Below, one piece after another: positions 43,389 to 50,690 of a stretch of DNA of 64,000 bases (the stretch's first letter is position 1; each line of letters opens with the position of its first letter). Below the pieces are notes generated by a model that saw only the letters and a list, made by a program, of their open reading frames with translations, was not told where the DNA came from and ran no database searches. The stretch is from Kineococcus endophyticus (GTDB lineage Bacteria > Actinomycetota > Actinomycetes > Actinomycetales > Kineococcaceae): NCBI RefSeq assembly GCF_040796495.1, contig NZ_JBFNQN010000007.1, forward strand, positions 186,001 through 250,000, read 5' to 3'. Made by a program: the position numbers and the translations under genes.

Positions 43389-43763
43389 ATGAACCAGTCG
43401 ATCTGGGAGCGACGCCAAGCCGTCGCCTCCCGCCTCGAGGGCCACGTCCGCCAGGAGCGCCAGGTGCGCGACGAGTTCGAGACGGCCCTGGCCGCGGCTT
43501 CGCTCGACGCCCACGACGTCGACCCGGACGGGCACCTGGGGCGCGCGGTGATGGCCGTCGCCCACCTCGCCGCCGACACCCCCGGCTTCGACGTCCTCCT
43601 CGGACTGTCCTCCGGCGGGCACGGTGTCCGCGTGCACGCCGGCCCGGACGGTCTGGCGCAGGTGCAGGTCGTCGAGCTGACGACGCGGGAGTCCGAGGCG
43701 GGCGCGGACCCCGCCCCGGCAGCGGTCGCCTCCGAGCTGGCCGCCCTCCTCTGGCAGCGCTGA
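43389..43763 (+). CDS. Hypothetical protein between whiB and the conservon
   Basis: 124 residues, ATG 43389 with GGGAGGGAAGCG as ribosome-binding site. N-terminal helix rich in Gln and Arg (NQSIWERRQAVASRLEGHVR), then SLDAHDVDPDGHLGRAVMAV and LLGLSSGGHGVRVH. No known motif is recognised. GC content and codon use match the neighbours. It is probably a single-gene transcript or follows whiB; a GC-rich palindrome (CCCGGGCGCCCGGG at 43280-43293) lies between them. Confidence 0.6.
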   Translation: MNQSIWERRQAVASRLEGHVRQERQVRDEFETALAAASLDAHDVDPDGHLGRAVMAVAHLAADTPGFDVLLGLSSGGHGVRVHAGPDGLAQVQVVELTTRESEAGADPAPAAVASELAALLWQR

Positions 43764-43782
43764 CCGGCCCGCTCCGAACGCC

Positions 43783-43844
43783 GATCTTCTAGAAAAAACG
43801 ATTCACGAATCATCCGTTCGGCGGCTGAAGGCCCCTAGAAGATC
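43783..43844. promoter_or_regulatory. AT-rich inverted repeat upstream of the conservon
   Basis: GATCTTCTAG (43783-43792) is repeated inverted as CTAGAAGATC (43835-43844). Between them lies AGAAAAAACG and a second palindrome GATTCACGAATC (43800-43811). This is the most AT-rich patch noticed in the window and lies about 100 bases before the conservon start, so it may hold its promoter and operators. Confidence 0.55.
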
Positions 43845-43942
43845 CGACGATCACTCATCCAGCGCCGGTTCCCCGGCGAGCACGTCATCGACGACTGTCC
43901 GGTGCGCCTCGTCCGAGGACGCCCGCTGGAAGAGGAGCAAGG

Positions 43943-46102
43943 ATGACCTTCTTGTTGCGTCGCGTCCGGGTGGGCGCACGCTTCGCCATCGCGTTCGGGG
44001 TGATCCTGGCGCTGACCCTGCTCACCGGCGTGGTCGCCTACGTCGGGAACCAGGCCCAGACCGAGGCCGTGGAGCAGACCCGCAACACCGCCAAGGTGGT
44101 GGCGTACGCGAGCCAGCAGAAGTTCTGGGGCGCCGACGTCTCCGGCTGGCAGACCGGCTTGGCGCTCGACACCTACCGCAAGGGCACGCAGGCTGCGCTG
44201 GACCCGGCCTCCCCGAGCCTCGTCGGCCTGGAGAAGGACAAGGCGGGCCTGCGGCTGGACCTGCTCACCGCCCCGCTCAGCATCATGACCCCGTCCGAGC
44301 AGGCCATGAACAAGCAGCTCATCCTGCTGTGGGACAACTGGATCGACGCCAACAACCGCGCGCAGATCGCCTACCGCGACAACCGCGTCGCCGACGCCGA
44401 GGGCTACCTGCAGAACGGCCTCGACACCTTCGCCAAGATCGTCACGCTGACCGACCAGCTGAAGGCGTCCGTCGAGGCGCGCGACGCCGCCGCCCAGGCC
44501 TCCGCCGCGCACACCGCGCGCCTGGCCCAGGGCTTCATCGTCGGCTTCGCCGTCCTGGCCGTCGTGCTCGTGGCCCTCATGCTGCTGGCCCTGATCCGCA
44601 CCGTCGTCGTCCCGCTGCGCGCGCTCACCGCCCGCGCCGACGAGGTCGCCTCCCAGCGCCTGCCCGAGGCCATCACCGCGGTCCGCGCGCTGCCGGCCGA
44701 CGCGACGCCGCCCACGCTGCCCGCGTTCTCCGTCACCACCAAGGACGAGCTGGCCGACCTGGCCGTCGCGTTCAACCACGTGCAGGACAGCGCCCTCGAC
44801 CTCGCCGTCGAGCAGCACCGCGCCGACCGCGCCGCCGCCGAGATGCTCGTCAACCTCGGCCGCCGCAACCAGAACCTCCTGAGCCGCACCCTGGCCTTCC
44901 TGGCCGACCTGGAGCGCAACGAGCGGGACCCGCAGGTCCTCGACAAGCTGTTCAAGCTCGACCACCTCTCCACCCGCGTCCGCCGCAACGCCGAGTCGAT
45001 GCTCGTCCTGGCCGGTGCGGAGCAGACCCGCGCGAAGACCCGTCCGGTCAAGGTCGCCAGCGTCGTCCGCGCCTCGCTGGCCGAGATCGAGGACTACTCC
45101 CGCGTCGACCTGTCCACCCTCGACGACGTCACGCTGCACGGCAGCGCCGCCGCCGACACCACGCACCTCCTGGCCGAGCTGCTGGAGAACGCCACCGCCT
45201 TCTCCGCCGGCAGCACCCGCGTCGTCGTCACCGGCACCGCCACCCTCGAGGGCGGCTACCGCATCGCCATCGCCGACGCCGGCATCGGCATGAGCGCCGA
45301 GGAGCTCGAGGAGGCCAACAGCCGCATCGCCTACGCGGCGCTGACCCGTCCGGACTCCCGCCTCCTCGGTCACCACGTCGTCGGTCTGCTGGCCGACCGC
45401 TGGTCGATGGGCGTCGTCCTGTCCGCCGGTGCGAGCGCCGGCATCGTCGCGACCGTCACCCTGCCGCCGTCGCTCCTCGTCGAGGCCCCGGCTGGTGCCC
45501 CGGTCGAGGCCCCCGTCGAGGCCGCTGCCGCGGTCGCCCCGGTGACCGCGCCGGTCGTCCCGGTCGCCGAGCCCGCGCTCGTCGCCGCCGTCGCGGCGGT
45601 CCAGGCCGCCCCGGTCGTCGAGGCCCCCGTGGCCCCGGCTGCTCCGGTCGCCGCTCCGGTCGCCGCTCCGGTCGCCCACGTGGCGCCCGTCGCCCCGGCC
45701 GCTCCCGTCGCCCCGGCCGCTCCCGTCGCGGCGCCCGCCCCGGTCCCGGCCCCCGCGCCGGCTCCGGTCCAGGAGTCGGCCCCGGCCGTCCCCTCGGCCC
45801 GCGTCCGCGGTGCCCAGCTCGGCGAGCTCGGCCGTGACCTCGGCCGCACCGCCGACACCGGGTCGGGCCCCGTCGTGGCCTCCCTGCCCGTCGAGGTGCC
45901 GGCCCCGGCCGCGCCGGTCGTGCCGACCCGCGTCCGCGGCGCCCAGCTGCCGGACACCGGGGAGGACGCCGCCGCGACGGCGACCACGTCCCGTTCCGCC
46001 GAGCAGGTCCGCCGCGGCCTGTCCGGCCTGCAGAGCGGTGTCTCCCGCGCCCGTCGCGAGAGCGCCGAGCAGTCCTCCGACGCGTCCCCCGAGAGCGAGT
46101 GA
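43943..46102 (+). CDS. cvnA: Conservon sensor histidine kinase (CvnA-like) with Ala/Pro/Val-rich tail
   Basis: 719-residue membrane kinase-like protein. Two helices (about 12-34 and 190-213) enclose a ~155-residue extracellular nitrate-sensor-like domain; then a HAMP-type linker, an LFKLDHLSTRVRRNAESML block near 340, and an HATPase domain with N box LLAELLENATAFS and GIGMSAEELEEAN. Residues ~515-650 are almost only Ala, Pro and Val. Two copies of RVRGAQL follow near 617 and 660. ATG 43943 has GAGGAGCAAGG. First of four genes cvnABCD. In conservons the proteins form a membrane complex that resembles eukaryotic G-protein-coupled signalling. Confidence 0.88.
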   Translation: MTFLLRRVRVGARFAIAFGVILALTLLTGVVAYVGNQAQTEAVEQTRNTAKVVAYASQQKFWGADVSGWQTGLALDTYRKGTQAALDPASPSLVGLEKDKAGLRLDLLTAPLSIMTPSEQAMNKQLILLWDNWIDANNRAQIAYRDNRVADAEGYLQNGLDTFAKIVTLTDQLKASVEARDAAAQASAAHTARLAQGFIVGFAVLAVVLVALMLLALIRTVVVPLRALTARADEVASQRLPEAITAVRALPADATPPTLPAFSVTTKDELADLAVAFNHVQDSALDLAVEQHRADRAAAEMLVNLGRRNQNLLSRTLAFLADLERNERDPQVLDKLFKLDHLSTRVRRNAESMLVLAGAEQTRAKTRPVKVASVVRASLAEIEDYSRVDLSTLDDVTLHGSAAADTTHLLAELLENATAFSAGSTRVVVTGTATLEGGYRIAIADAGIGMSAEELEEANSRIAYAALTRPDSRLLGHHVVGLLADRWSMGVVLSAGASAGIVATVTLPPSLLVEAPAGAPVEAPVEAAAAVAPVTAPVVPVAEPALVAAVAAVQAAPVVEAPVAPAAPVAAPVAAPVAHVAPVAPAAPVAPAAPVAAPAPVPAPAPAPVQESAPAVPSARVRGAQLGELGRDLGRTADTGSGPVVASLPVEVPAPAAPVVPTRVRGAQLPDTGEDAAATATTSRSAEQVRRGLSGLQSGVSRARRESAEQSSDASPESE

Positions 46103-46104
46103 CC

Positions 46105-46542
46105 ATGTCCGTCAGCACCGTCAGCACCGTCAGCCAGAACGCGCAGGACGTCAACTTCCTGCTCGAGCGCTTCGTCGCCCAGACCCCCGGCGTGGAACAG
46201 GCCATCGGGGTGTCCTCGGACGGGCTGCTCATGACGATGCGGGCCGACCTGGTCCGCGCCGACGCCGACAAGCTCGCCGCCACGGTGTCGGGCCTGACGA
46301 CGCTGGCCGTCTCGGCCTCCCGCCTGCTGTCCAAGGGCCCGCTGAGCCAGGTCATCACCGAGTTCGGCTCGGGGTACCTGCTGGTGTCCTCGATCGCCGG
46401 GCGCGCCTGCCTCGGTGTCGTCACCTCCGCCGACTGCGACCTCGGGCTCGTCGGCTACGAGACGACGATGCTCGTCGAGCGCGTCGGCTCGCTGCTCACG
46501 CCCGAGCTCGTCACCGAGCTGAAGACGTCCCTGCAGCTGTGA
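46105..46542 (+). CDS. cvnB: Roadblock/LC7-domain protein (CvnB-like)
   Basis: 145-residue roadblock/LC7 protein that probably regulates the CvnD GTPase. Core features: LLERFVAQTPGVEQAIGVSSDGLL, LAATVSGLTTLAVSASRLL and QVITEFGSGYLLVSSI. ATG 46105 is used (GAGAG 9 bases upstream); GTG 46099 overlapping the cvnA stop is an alternative. The next gene overlaps its stop (GTGA at 46539). Confidence 0.92.
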   Translation: MSVSTVSTVSQNAQDVNFLLERFVAQTPGVEQAIGVSSDGLLMTMRADLVRADADKLAATVSGLTTLAVSASRLLSKGPLSQVITEFGSGYLLVSSIAGRACLGVVTSADCDLGLVGYETTMLVERVGSLLTPELVTELKTSLQL

Positions 46543-47018
46543 ACCCCGACGAGTTCGCGGAGTTCGACGACTTCGACGAGTTCGACCGCCCGTTCCTCGG
46601 TGCCGGGGCACCCGCCCCCACCACCGCTCCGGCCGCCGGGCACCCGGAGGCCGGGCCGGCCGAGGAGCCGGGGGAGGCGCACGATGAGGTCCGCGCCTAC
46701 CTCCTGACGGGCGGTCGCACGGGCGGCGGCACGGCCGGGATCGCCATGGAGACCACCGCCGTCCTGACCCCGCAGGGGGAGCAGGCGGTGGCCTCCGGTG
46801 CCCTCGCCTTCGAACCCGGCCAGGTCCTGCAGGTCTGCGCGCAGGCGCGGTCGGTCGCCGAGGTGGCCGCCCTCGTCGGCATCCCCCTGGGCGTCGCCCA
46901 GGTCCTGGTCGGCGACCTCGTCGGCCGTGAACTGCTCATCACGACGTCCACCGCGAAGTCCCTCGCGTTCGACGTCTCGTTCATCGAGAGGTTGATCAAC
47001 GGTGTCGCTGCCCTCTGA
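46539..47018 (+). CDS. cvnC: DUF742 protein (CvnC-like)
   Basis: 159-residue protein. A Phe/Asp-rich start (FAEFDDFDEFDRPF) and Pro/Ala linker lead to the DUF742 winged-helix-like region from ~50 (VRAYLLTGGRTGGG, VLQVCAQARSVAEVAALVGI, VLVGDLVGRELL). It is the third conservon member. GTG 46539 overlaps the cvnB stop by 4 bases and its own end overlaps cvnD by 17 bases, so all four are tightly coupled. Confidence 0.9.
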   Translation: MNPDEFAEFDDFDEFDRPFLGAGAPAPTTAPAAGHPEAGPAEEPGEAHDEVRAYLLTGGRTGGGTAGIAMETTAVLTPQGEQAVASGALAFEPGQVLQVCAQARSVAEVAALVGIPLGVAQVLVGDLVGRELLITTSTAKSLAFDVSFIERLINGVAAL

Positions 47019-47601
47019 CGTCCGGCCGTCCGCTCCCGTCGCCGTGAAACGACCGCCCATCCCGGTGAAGATCCTGGTCTCCGGCGGGTTCGGGGTCGGC
47101 AAGACCACGACCGTCGGCGCGCTGTCGGAGATCGAGCCGCTGAGCACCGAGGCCGCCATGACCTCGGCCTCGCTCGGCGTCGACTACGCCGGGGAGGGCA
47201 GCCAGAAGACGACGACGACGGTGGCCATGGACTTCGGCCGCGTCACCATCGACGACAGCATCATCCTGTACATGTTCGGCACCCCCGGGCAGGACCGGTT
47301 CGGCTTCATGTGGAACGACCTCGCGGACGGGGCCCTCGGCGGCATCGTCCTGGTCGACCCCAGCCGCATCGACGACTGCTTCGTGGCGCTGGACTACTTC
47401 GAGAAGATCGGCCTGCCGTTCGTGCTGGCCGTCAACTCCTTCGCGGGCCGCGACCAGCTGACGCTGGACCAGGTCCGCGCCGCCGCCAACGTCGACCCCG
47501 CGGTCCCGGTCGTCGCCCTCGACGCCCGCAGCCGCGAGGACGTCAAGCGCGCCGTCCTCACCCTGCTGCAGCTCATCCTGTCGCGGGCCAAGGCGGCCTG
47601 A
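47002..47601 (+). CDS. cvnD: Conservon small GTPase (CvnD-like)
   Basis: 199-residue Ras-like GTPase. P-loop GGFGVGKTT near residue 28, switch II FGTPGQDRF near 93, then the base-specificity region VLAVNSFAGRD, where the usual N-K-x-D is changed, as is normal in CvnD proteins. It would be the switch controlled by CvnB/CvnA. GTG 47002. It converges on the metallopeptidase-like gene with only a 20-base gap and no clear terminator. Confidence 0.93.
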   Translation: MSLPSDVRPSAPVAVKRPPIPVKILVSGGFGVGKTTTVGALSEIEPLSTEAAMTSASLGVDYAGEGSQKTTTTVAMDFGRVTIDDSIILYMFGTPGQDRFGFMWNDLADGALGGIVLVDPSRIDDCFVALDYFEKIGLPFVLAVNSFAGRDQLTLDQVRAAANVDPAVPVVALDARSREDVKRAVLTLLQLILSRAKAA

Positions 47602-47621
47602 CCGGCTCGACACCCGAGGGC

Positions 47622-48056
47622 TCACTCGCCGTAGCGGGGGTCCACGTCCTCGGGCGGCAGGTCCAGCAGGTGCGCCACCTGCTCGACCACGACGTCGGCG
47701 ACGAGGTCGTCGAGGTCGTCGCCGTCGGCCCGCGTCTCCAGCGGCCGGCGGTAGAGCACGACACGGGCGGGACGCTGCCCCTGGGCCGGGAACAACCGGC
47801 CCAGGGGCACGACGTCGTCCTCCCAGGGGGCCGGGTCCGACGGGGGCACGTCCTCCACGGCGAACTCCACGCCCGCCAGCTGCTCGGCCCAGCGCCGCTC
47901 CAGCAGCTCCACGGCGTCCAGGACGAGGTCGTCGAAGCGCTCGGCCCGCGTCCGCGCGGCGGGCAGGGACGCAGGCAGCAGCGGCCCGCGCAGGCCGCGA
48001 CCGTGGCGGTCACGGCGTCGGCGGGGGCGCGTCTGCGCCCGGCGTCGGAGGACCAC
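47622..48056 (-). CDS. Metallopeptidase-family protein with degenerate zinc motif
   Basis: 144-residue protein of the small actinobacterial zincin-like family found beside DUF3499. ERFDDLVLDAVELLERRWAE near 45 and RVVLYRRPLETRA near 100 are typical. In active members the C-terminal helix carries HExxHH; here it reads VVVEQVAHLLDL, so the two zinc histidines of HExxH are missing and only the Glu and a later His remain. Peptidase activity is therefore doubtful. GTG 48056; divergent from the DUF3499 gene. Confidence 0.75.
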   Translation of the reverse strand: MVLRRRAQTRPRRRRDRHGRGLRGPLLPASLPAARTRAERFDDLVLDAVELLERRWAEQLAGVEFAVEDVPPSDPAPWEDDVVPLGRLFPAQGQRPARVVLYRRPLETRADGDDLDDLVADVVVEQVAHLLDLPPEDVDPRYGE

Positions 48057-48144
48057 CGGGCGAGAGTACCCGCGACCGTCCCCCGCGACGCGCCCTCCCG
48101 ACGGTGCACAGCAACCGCCCCGGGTGCGGGGTAGCGTGCCGCGC

Positions 48145-48561
48145 GTGACCACCCGCACCCCAGGAACGAACGCCTCCCGCCCGGGAGCCGGCCGATCCAC
48201 CGCACCCAGCGCCCGGCGCTGCTCGCGGACCGCCTGCGGGGGCACCGCCGTGGCGACCCTGACCTACGTCTACAGCGACTCCACCGCCGTCCTGGGTCCG
48301 CTCGCCACGTTCGCCGAACCGCACACCTACGACCTGTGCGCCGTCCACGCCGAGCGCCTGACGGCCCCCCGCGGCTGGGAGGTCGTCCGCCTCGCCCCGG
48401 AGCTGCTCGAGGCGGCCAAGCACCACGACGACCTCGACGCGCTCGTGGACGCCGTCCGCGACCGTCCCCTCGCCGGCCGCGGCGCCCGGGCCATCGACCC
48501 CGACGCCCCCGCGGTCCGCCGCGGGCACCTGCGGGTCATCGGGGACCGCGACCAGGTCTGA
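48145..48561 (+). CDS. DUF3499 family protein
   Basis: 138-residue actinobacterial protein similar to mycobacterial Rv3258c. It has a zinc-finger-like pair: RRCSRTACGG near 30 and YDLCAVHAERL near 70, and TLTYVYSDSTAVLGPLAT between them. GTG 48145 is used; an in-frame GTG 21 bases earlier is possible. Function unknown. Sits in the conserved whiB2-manB neighbourhood. Confidence 0.85.
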   Translation: MTTRTPGTNASRPGAGRSTAPSARRCSRTACGGTAVATLTYVYSDSTAVLGPLATFAEPHTYDLCAVHAERLTAPRGWEVVRLAPELLEAAKHHDDLDALVDAVRDRPLAGRGARAIDPDAPAVRRGHLRVIGDRDQV

Positions 48562-48597
48562 GACCCTCCCGGCGCCGCCGGGGCCGGTTCCCTCGCG

Positions 48598-48641
48598 TCA
48601 CCCGGTCGGAGGACTCAACCCGGCGGGCACCCTGCCGATGG
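48598..48641 (+). promoter_or_regulatory. Possible third flagellar-sigma-like promoter
   Basis: TCACCCGGTCGG (48598-48609), CTCAAC (48614-48619), 14 bases, then GCCGATGG (48634-48641) and GTG 48648 six bases later. It resembles the element at 4636-4676 and 6393-6433 but has four extra bases before CTCAA and one base less in the spacer. A normal GGAG ribosome-binding site also precedes the GTG, so this reading is weaker. Confidence 0.3.
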
Positions 48642-48647
48642 AGTCCC

Positions 48648-48917
48648 GTGCCCGCCGCCAACGCGCCCCGCGCCTCCCGCCGTCCCCGTGCCGCCCGCAC
48701 CGCCCCGCCGCTGGGCTCGCTGACCCAGGCGGCCCACCGCGAGACCGCCGTGTGCGCGCACTGCGGCAGCGAGCGCGTCACCCAGCTGTCGATGTCCCTC
48801 ACCGACGGCACCCCCGTGCAGTTCGTGTCCTGCCACGTCTGCGAGGAGCGCAGCTGGATGTCCGCCGCCGGCCCCATCACCGTCGACGGCGTCCTGGAAC
48901 GGTCGCGCAAGCGCTGA
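48648..48917 (+). CDS. Small zinc-ribbon protein
   Basis: 89 residues. An Arg/Pro/Ala-rich N-terminus is followed by a CxxC...CxxC ribbon (VCAHCGSERV near 36, SCHVCEERSW near 60) and SLTDGTPVQFV between. GTG 48648 with GGAG six bases upstream. It is typical of the short conserved gene between DUF3499 and manB in actinobacteria; function unknown. Confidence 0.75.
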   Translation: MPAANAPRASRRPRAARTAPPLGSLTQAAHRETAVCAHCGSERVTQLSMSLTDGTPVQFVSCHVCEERSWMSAAGPITVDGVLERSRKR

Positions 48918-48999
48918 GAGCACCCGGGACCACCCGGCCGGGGCAGCGCGGGGCTCCACGACAGGGGCGCTGCGGGGTGTCGCTTGTAGGCTCCCGAGC

Positions 49000-50469
49000 G
49001 TGACCGCCCCGACCGTGAACCTGTCGTCCGTCATCAAGGCCTACGACGTCCGGGGCACCGTCCCCGACCAGCTCGACGCCCGCGTCGTGCGCGCCATCGG
49101 CGCCGCCTTCGCCGAGGTCGTCGTCCTGCCCGAGACGCCCGCGGGCCAGGGCGCCAAGGCCGTCGTCGGGTACGACATGCGGCCCTCCTCCCCGGAGCTG
49201 TCCGCCGCGTTCGCCGACGGGGTCGCCTCCCGCGGGGTCGACGTCACCGTCATCGGCCTCTGCTCCACCGACGGCCTGTACTTCGCCAGCGGGTTCCTGC
49301 AGGTCCCCGGCGCCATGTTCACGGCCAGCCACAACCCCGCCCAGTACAACGGCATCAAGCTCTGCCGCGCGGGCGCCAAGCCCGTCGGCCAGGACACCGG
49401 CCTGTCCGCCGTGCGCGAGCTGGCCCAGAGCTGGCTCGACTCCGGCGAGGTCCCCGACGGCACCGGCGCCGTCGGGACCGTCGACGAGCAGGACCTGCTG
49501 AAGGCCTACGCCGCGCACCTGCGCTCCCTCGTCGACCTCACCGGGGGCCGCCGCCTCAAGGTCGTCGTCGACGCCGGCAACGGGATGGGCGGGTTCACCG
49601 CTCCCGCCGTCCTCGGCGACGACGCCGGGCTGCCCGCCCTGCCGCTGGACGTCGTCCCGATGTACTTCGAGCTCGACGGGACGTTCCCCAACCACGAGGC
49701 GAACCCCCTGGACCCGGCGAACCTCGTCGACCTCCAGCGGGCCGTCCCCGCCGAGGGCGCCGACATCGGCCTGGCCTTCGACGGCGACGCCGACCGCTGC
49801 TTCGTGATCGACGAGAAGGGCGACCCCGTCAGCCCCAGCGCCGTCACCGCGATGGTCGCCCGGCGCGAGATCGCCAAGGAACTGCGCGCCGGCCGCCAGC
49901 CCGTCGTGATCCACAACCTCATCACCTCCCGGGCCGTGCCGGAGATCATCACCGCCGACGGCGGAACCCCCGTCCGCACGCGTGTCGGGCACTCCTTCAT
50001 CAAGCAGCGCATGGCCGAGGAGGGGGCCGTCTTCGGCGGCGAGCACTCCGCGCACTACTACTTCCGCGAGTTCTGGTCGGCCGACACCGGCATGCTCGCG
50101 GCGATGCACGTCCTGGCCGCGCTCGCCGAGCAGGACCGGCCGCTGTCCGAGCTCGCCGCGGAGTACGAGCTGTACGCCGCCAGCGGGGAGATCAACTCCA
50201 CCGTCGACGACGCGGCCGCCGTCACCGAGGCCGTCGTCGAGGCGGTCACGGCGACCGCCGCGGCCGAGGGGGAGACGCTCGAGGTCGACCGGCTCGACGG
50301 GGTGACGGTGTTCCACCCGGCGTCGCAGGCGCAACCGATGTGGTGGTTCAACCTGCGGGCCTCCAACACCGAACCCCTGCTGCGGCTGAACGCCGAGGGC
50401 GCCGACGAGGCCACCATGGCCGTGATCCGCGACCGGGTGCTCGCGATCGTCCGCGGGGAGTCGGCGTGA
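49000..50469 (+). CDS. manB: Phosphomannomutase/phosphoglucomutase
   Basis: 489-residue alpha-D-phosphohexomutase converting mannose-6-P to mannose-1-P (possibly also glucose phosphates). Active-site serine loop TASHNPAQYNG near 108, metal loop DGDADRC near 263, sugar loop GEHSAHYYF near 350 and phosphate-binding RASNTEPLLR near 453 are intact. Provides precursors for GDP-mannose with ManA. GTG 49000. Followed with 4-base overlaps by a Trm112-like gene and a SIS-domain gene. Confidence 0.93.
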   Translation: MTAPTVNLSSVIKAYDVRGTVPDQLDARVVRAIGAAFAEVVVLPETPAGQGAKAVVGYDMRPSSPELSAAFADGVASRGVDVTVIGLCSTDGLYFASGFLQVPGAMFTASHNPAQYNGIKLCRAGAKPVGQDTGLSAVRELAQSWLDSGEVPDGTGAVGTVDEQDLLKAYAAHLRSLVDLTGGRRLKVVVDAGNGMGGFTAPAVLGDDAGLPALPLDVVPMYFELDGTFPNHEANPLDPANLVDLQRAVPAEGADIGLAFDGDADRCFVIDEKGDPVSPSAVTAMVARREIAKELRAGRQPVVIHNLITSRAVPEIITADGGTPVRTRVGHSFIKQRMAEEGAVFGGEHSAHYYFREFWSADTGMLAAMHVLAALAEQDRPLSELAAEYELYAASGEINSTVDDAAAVTEAVVEAVTATAAAEGETLEVDRLDGVTVFHPASQAQPMWWFNLRASNTEPLLRLNAEGADEATMAVIRDRVLAIVRGESA

Positions 50470-50690
50470 GCGCCCCGCAGGAGTCCGCCGAGGTTTCGAA
50501 GGCGACCGACTGGGTCCTGGAGCTCCTGCGCTGCCCGCTGACGGGTCAGCCGCTGCACCCCGTGACCGTCGACGGCGCGCCGTTCCTCGCCACCGCTGAC
50601 GGCATCCGCTACCCCGTCGTGGACGGCGTCCCCGTGCTGCTGGCCGACGCCGCCCTCGACGTCCCCGGGACTGCCGGGGAGGCGTCGTGA
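50466..50690 (+). CDS. Trm112-family small protein
   Basis: 74 residues with the Trm112 pattern LLRCPLTGQPLHPV and GIRYPVVDGVPVLL. Eukaryotic Trm112 activates methyltransferases; bacterial forms are usually of unknown role. Only one Cys of the usual zinc set is present. GTG 50466 overlaps the manB stop and its stop overlaps the SIS gene start. Confidence 0.85.
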   Translation: MSAPQESAEVSKATDWVLELLRCPLTGQPLHPVTVDGAPFLATADGIRYPVVDGVPVLLADAALDVPGTAGEAS

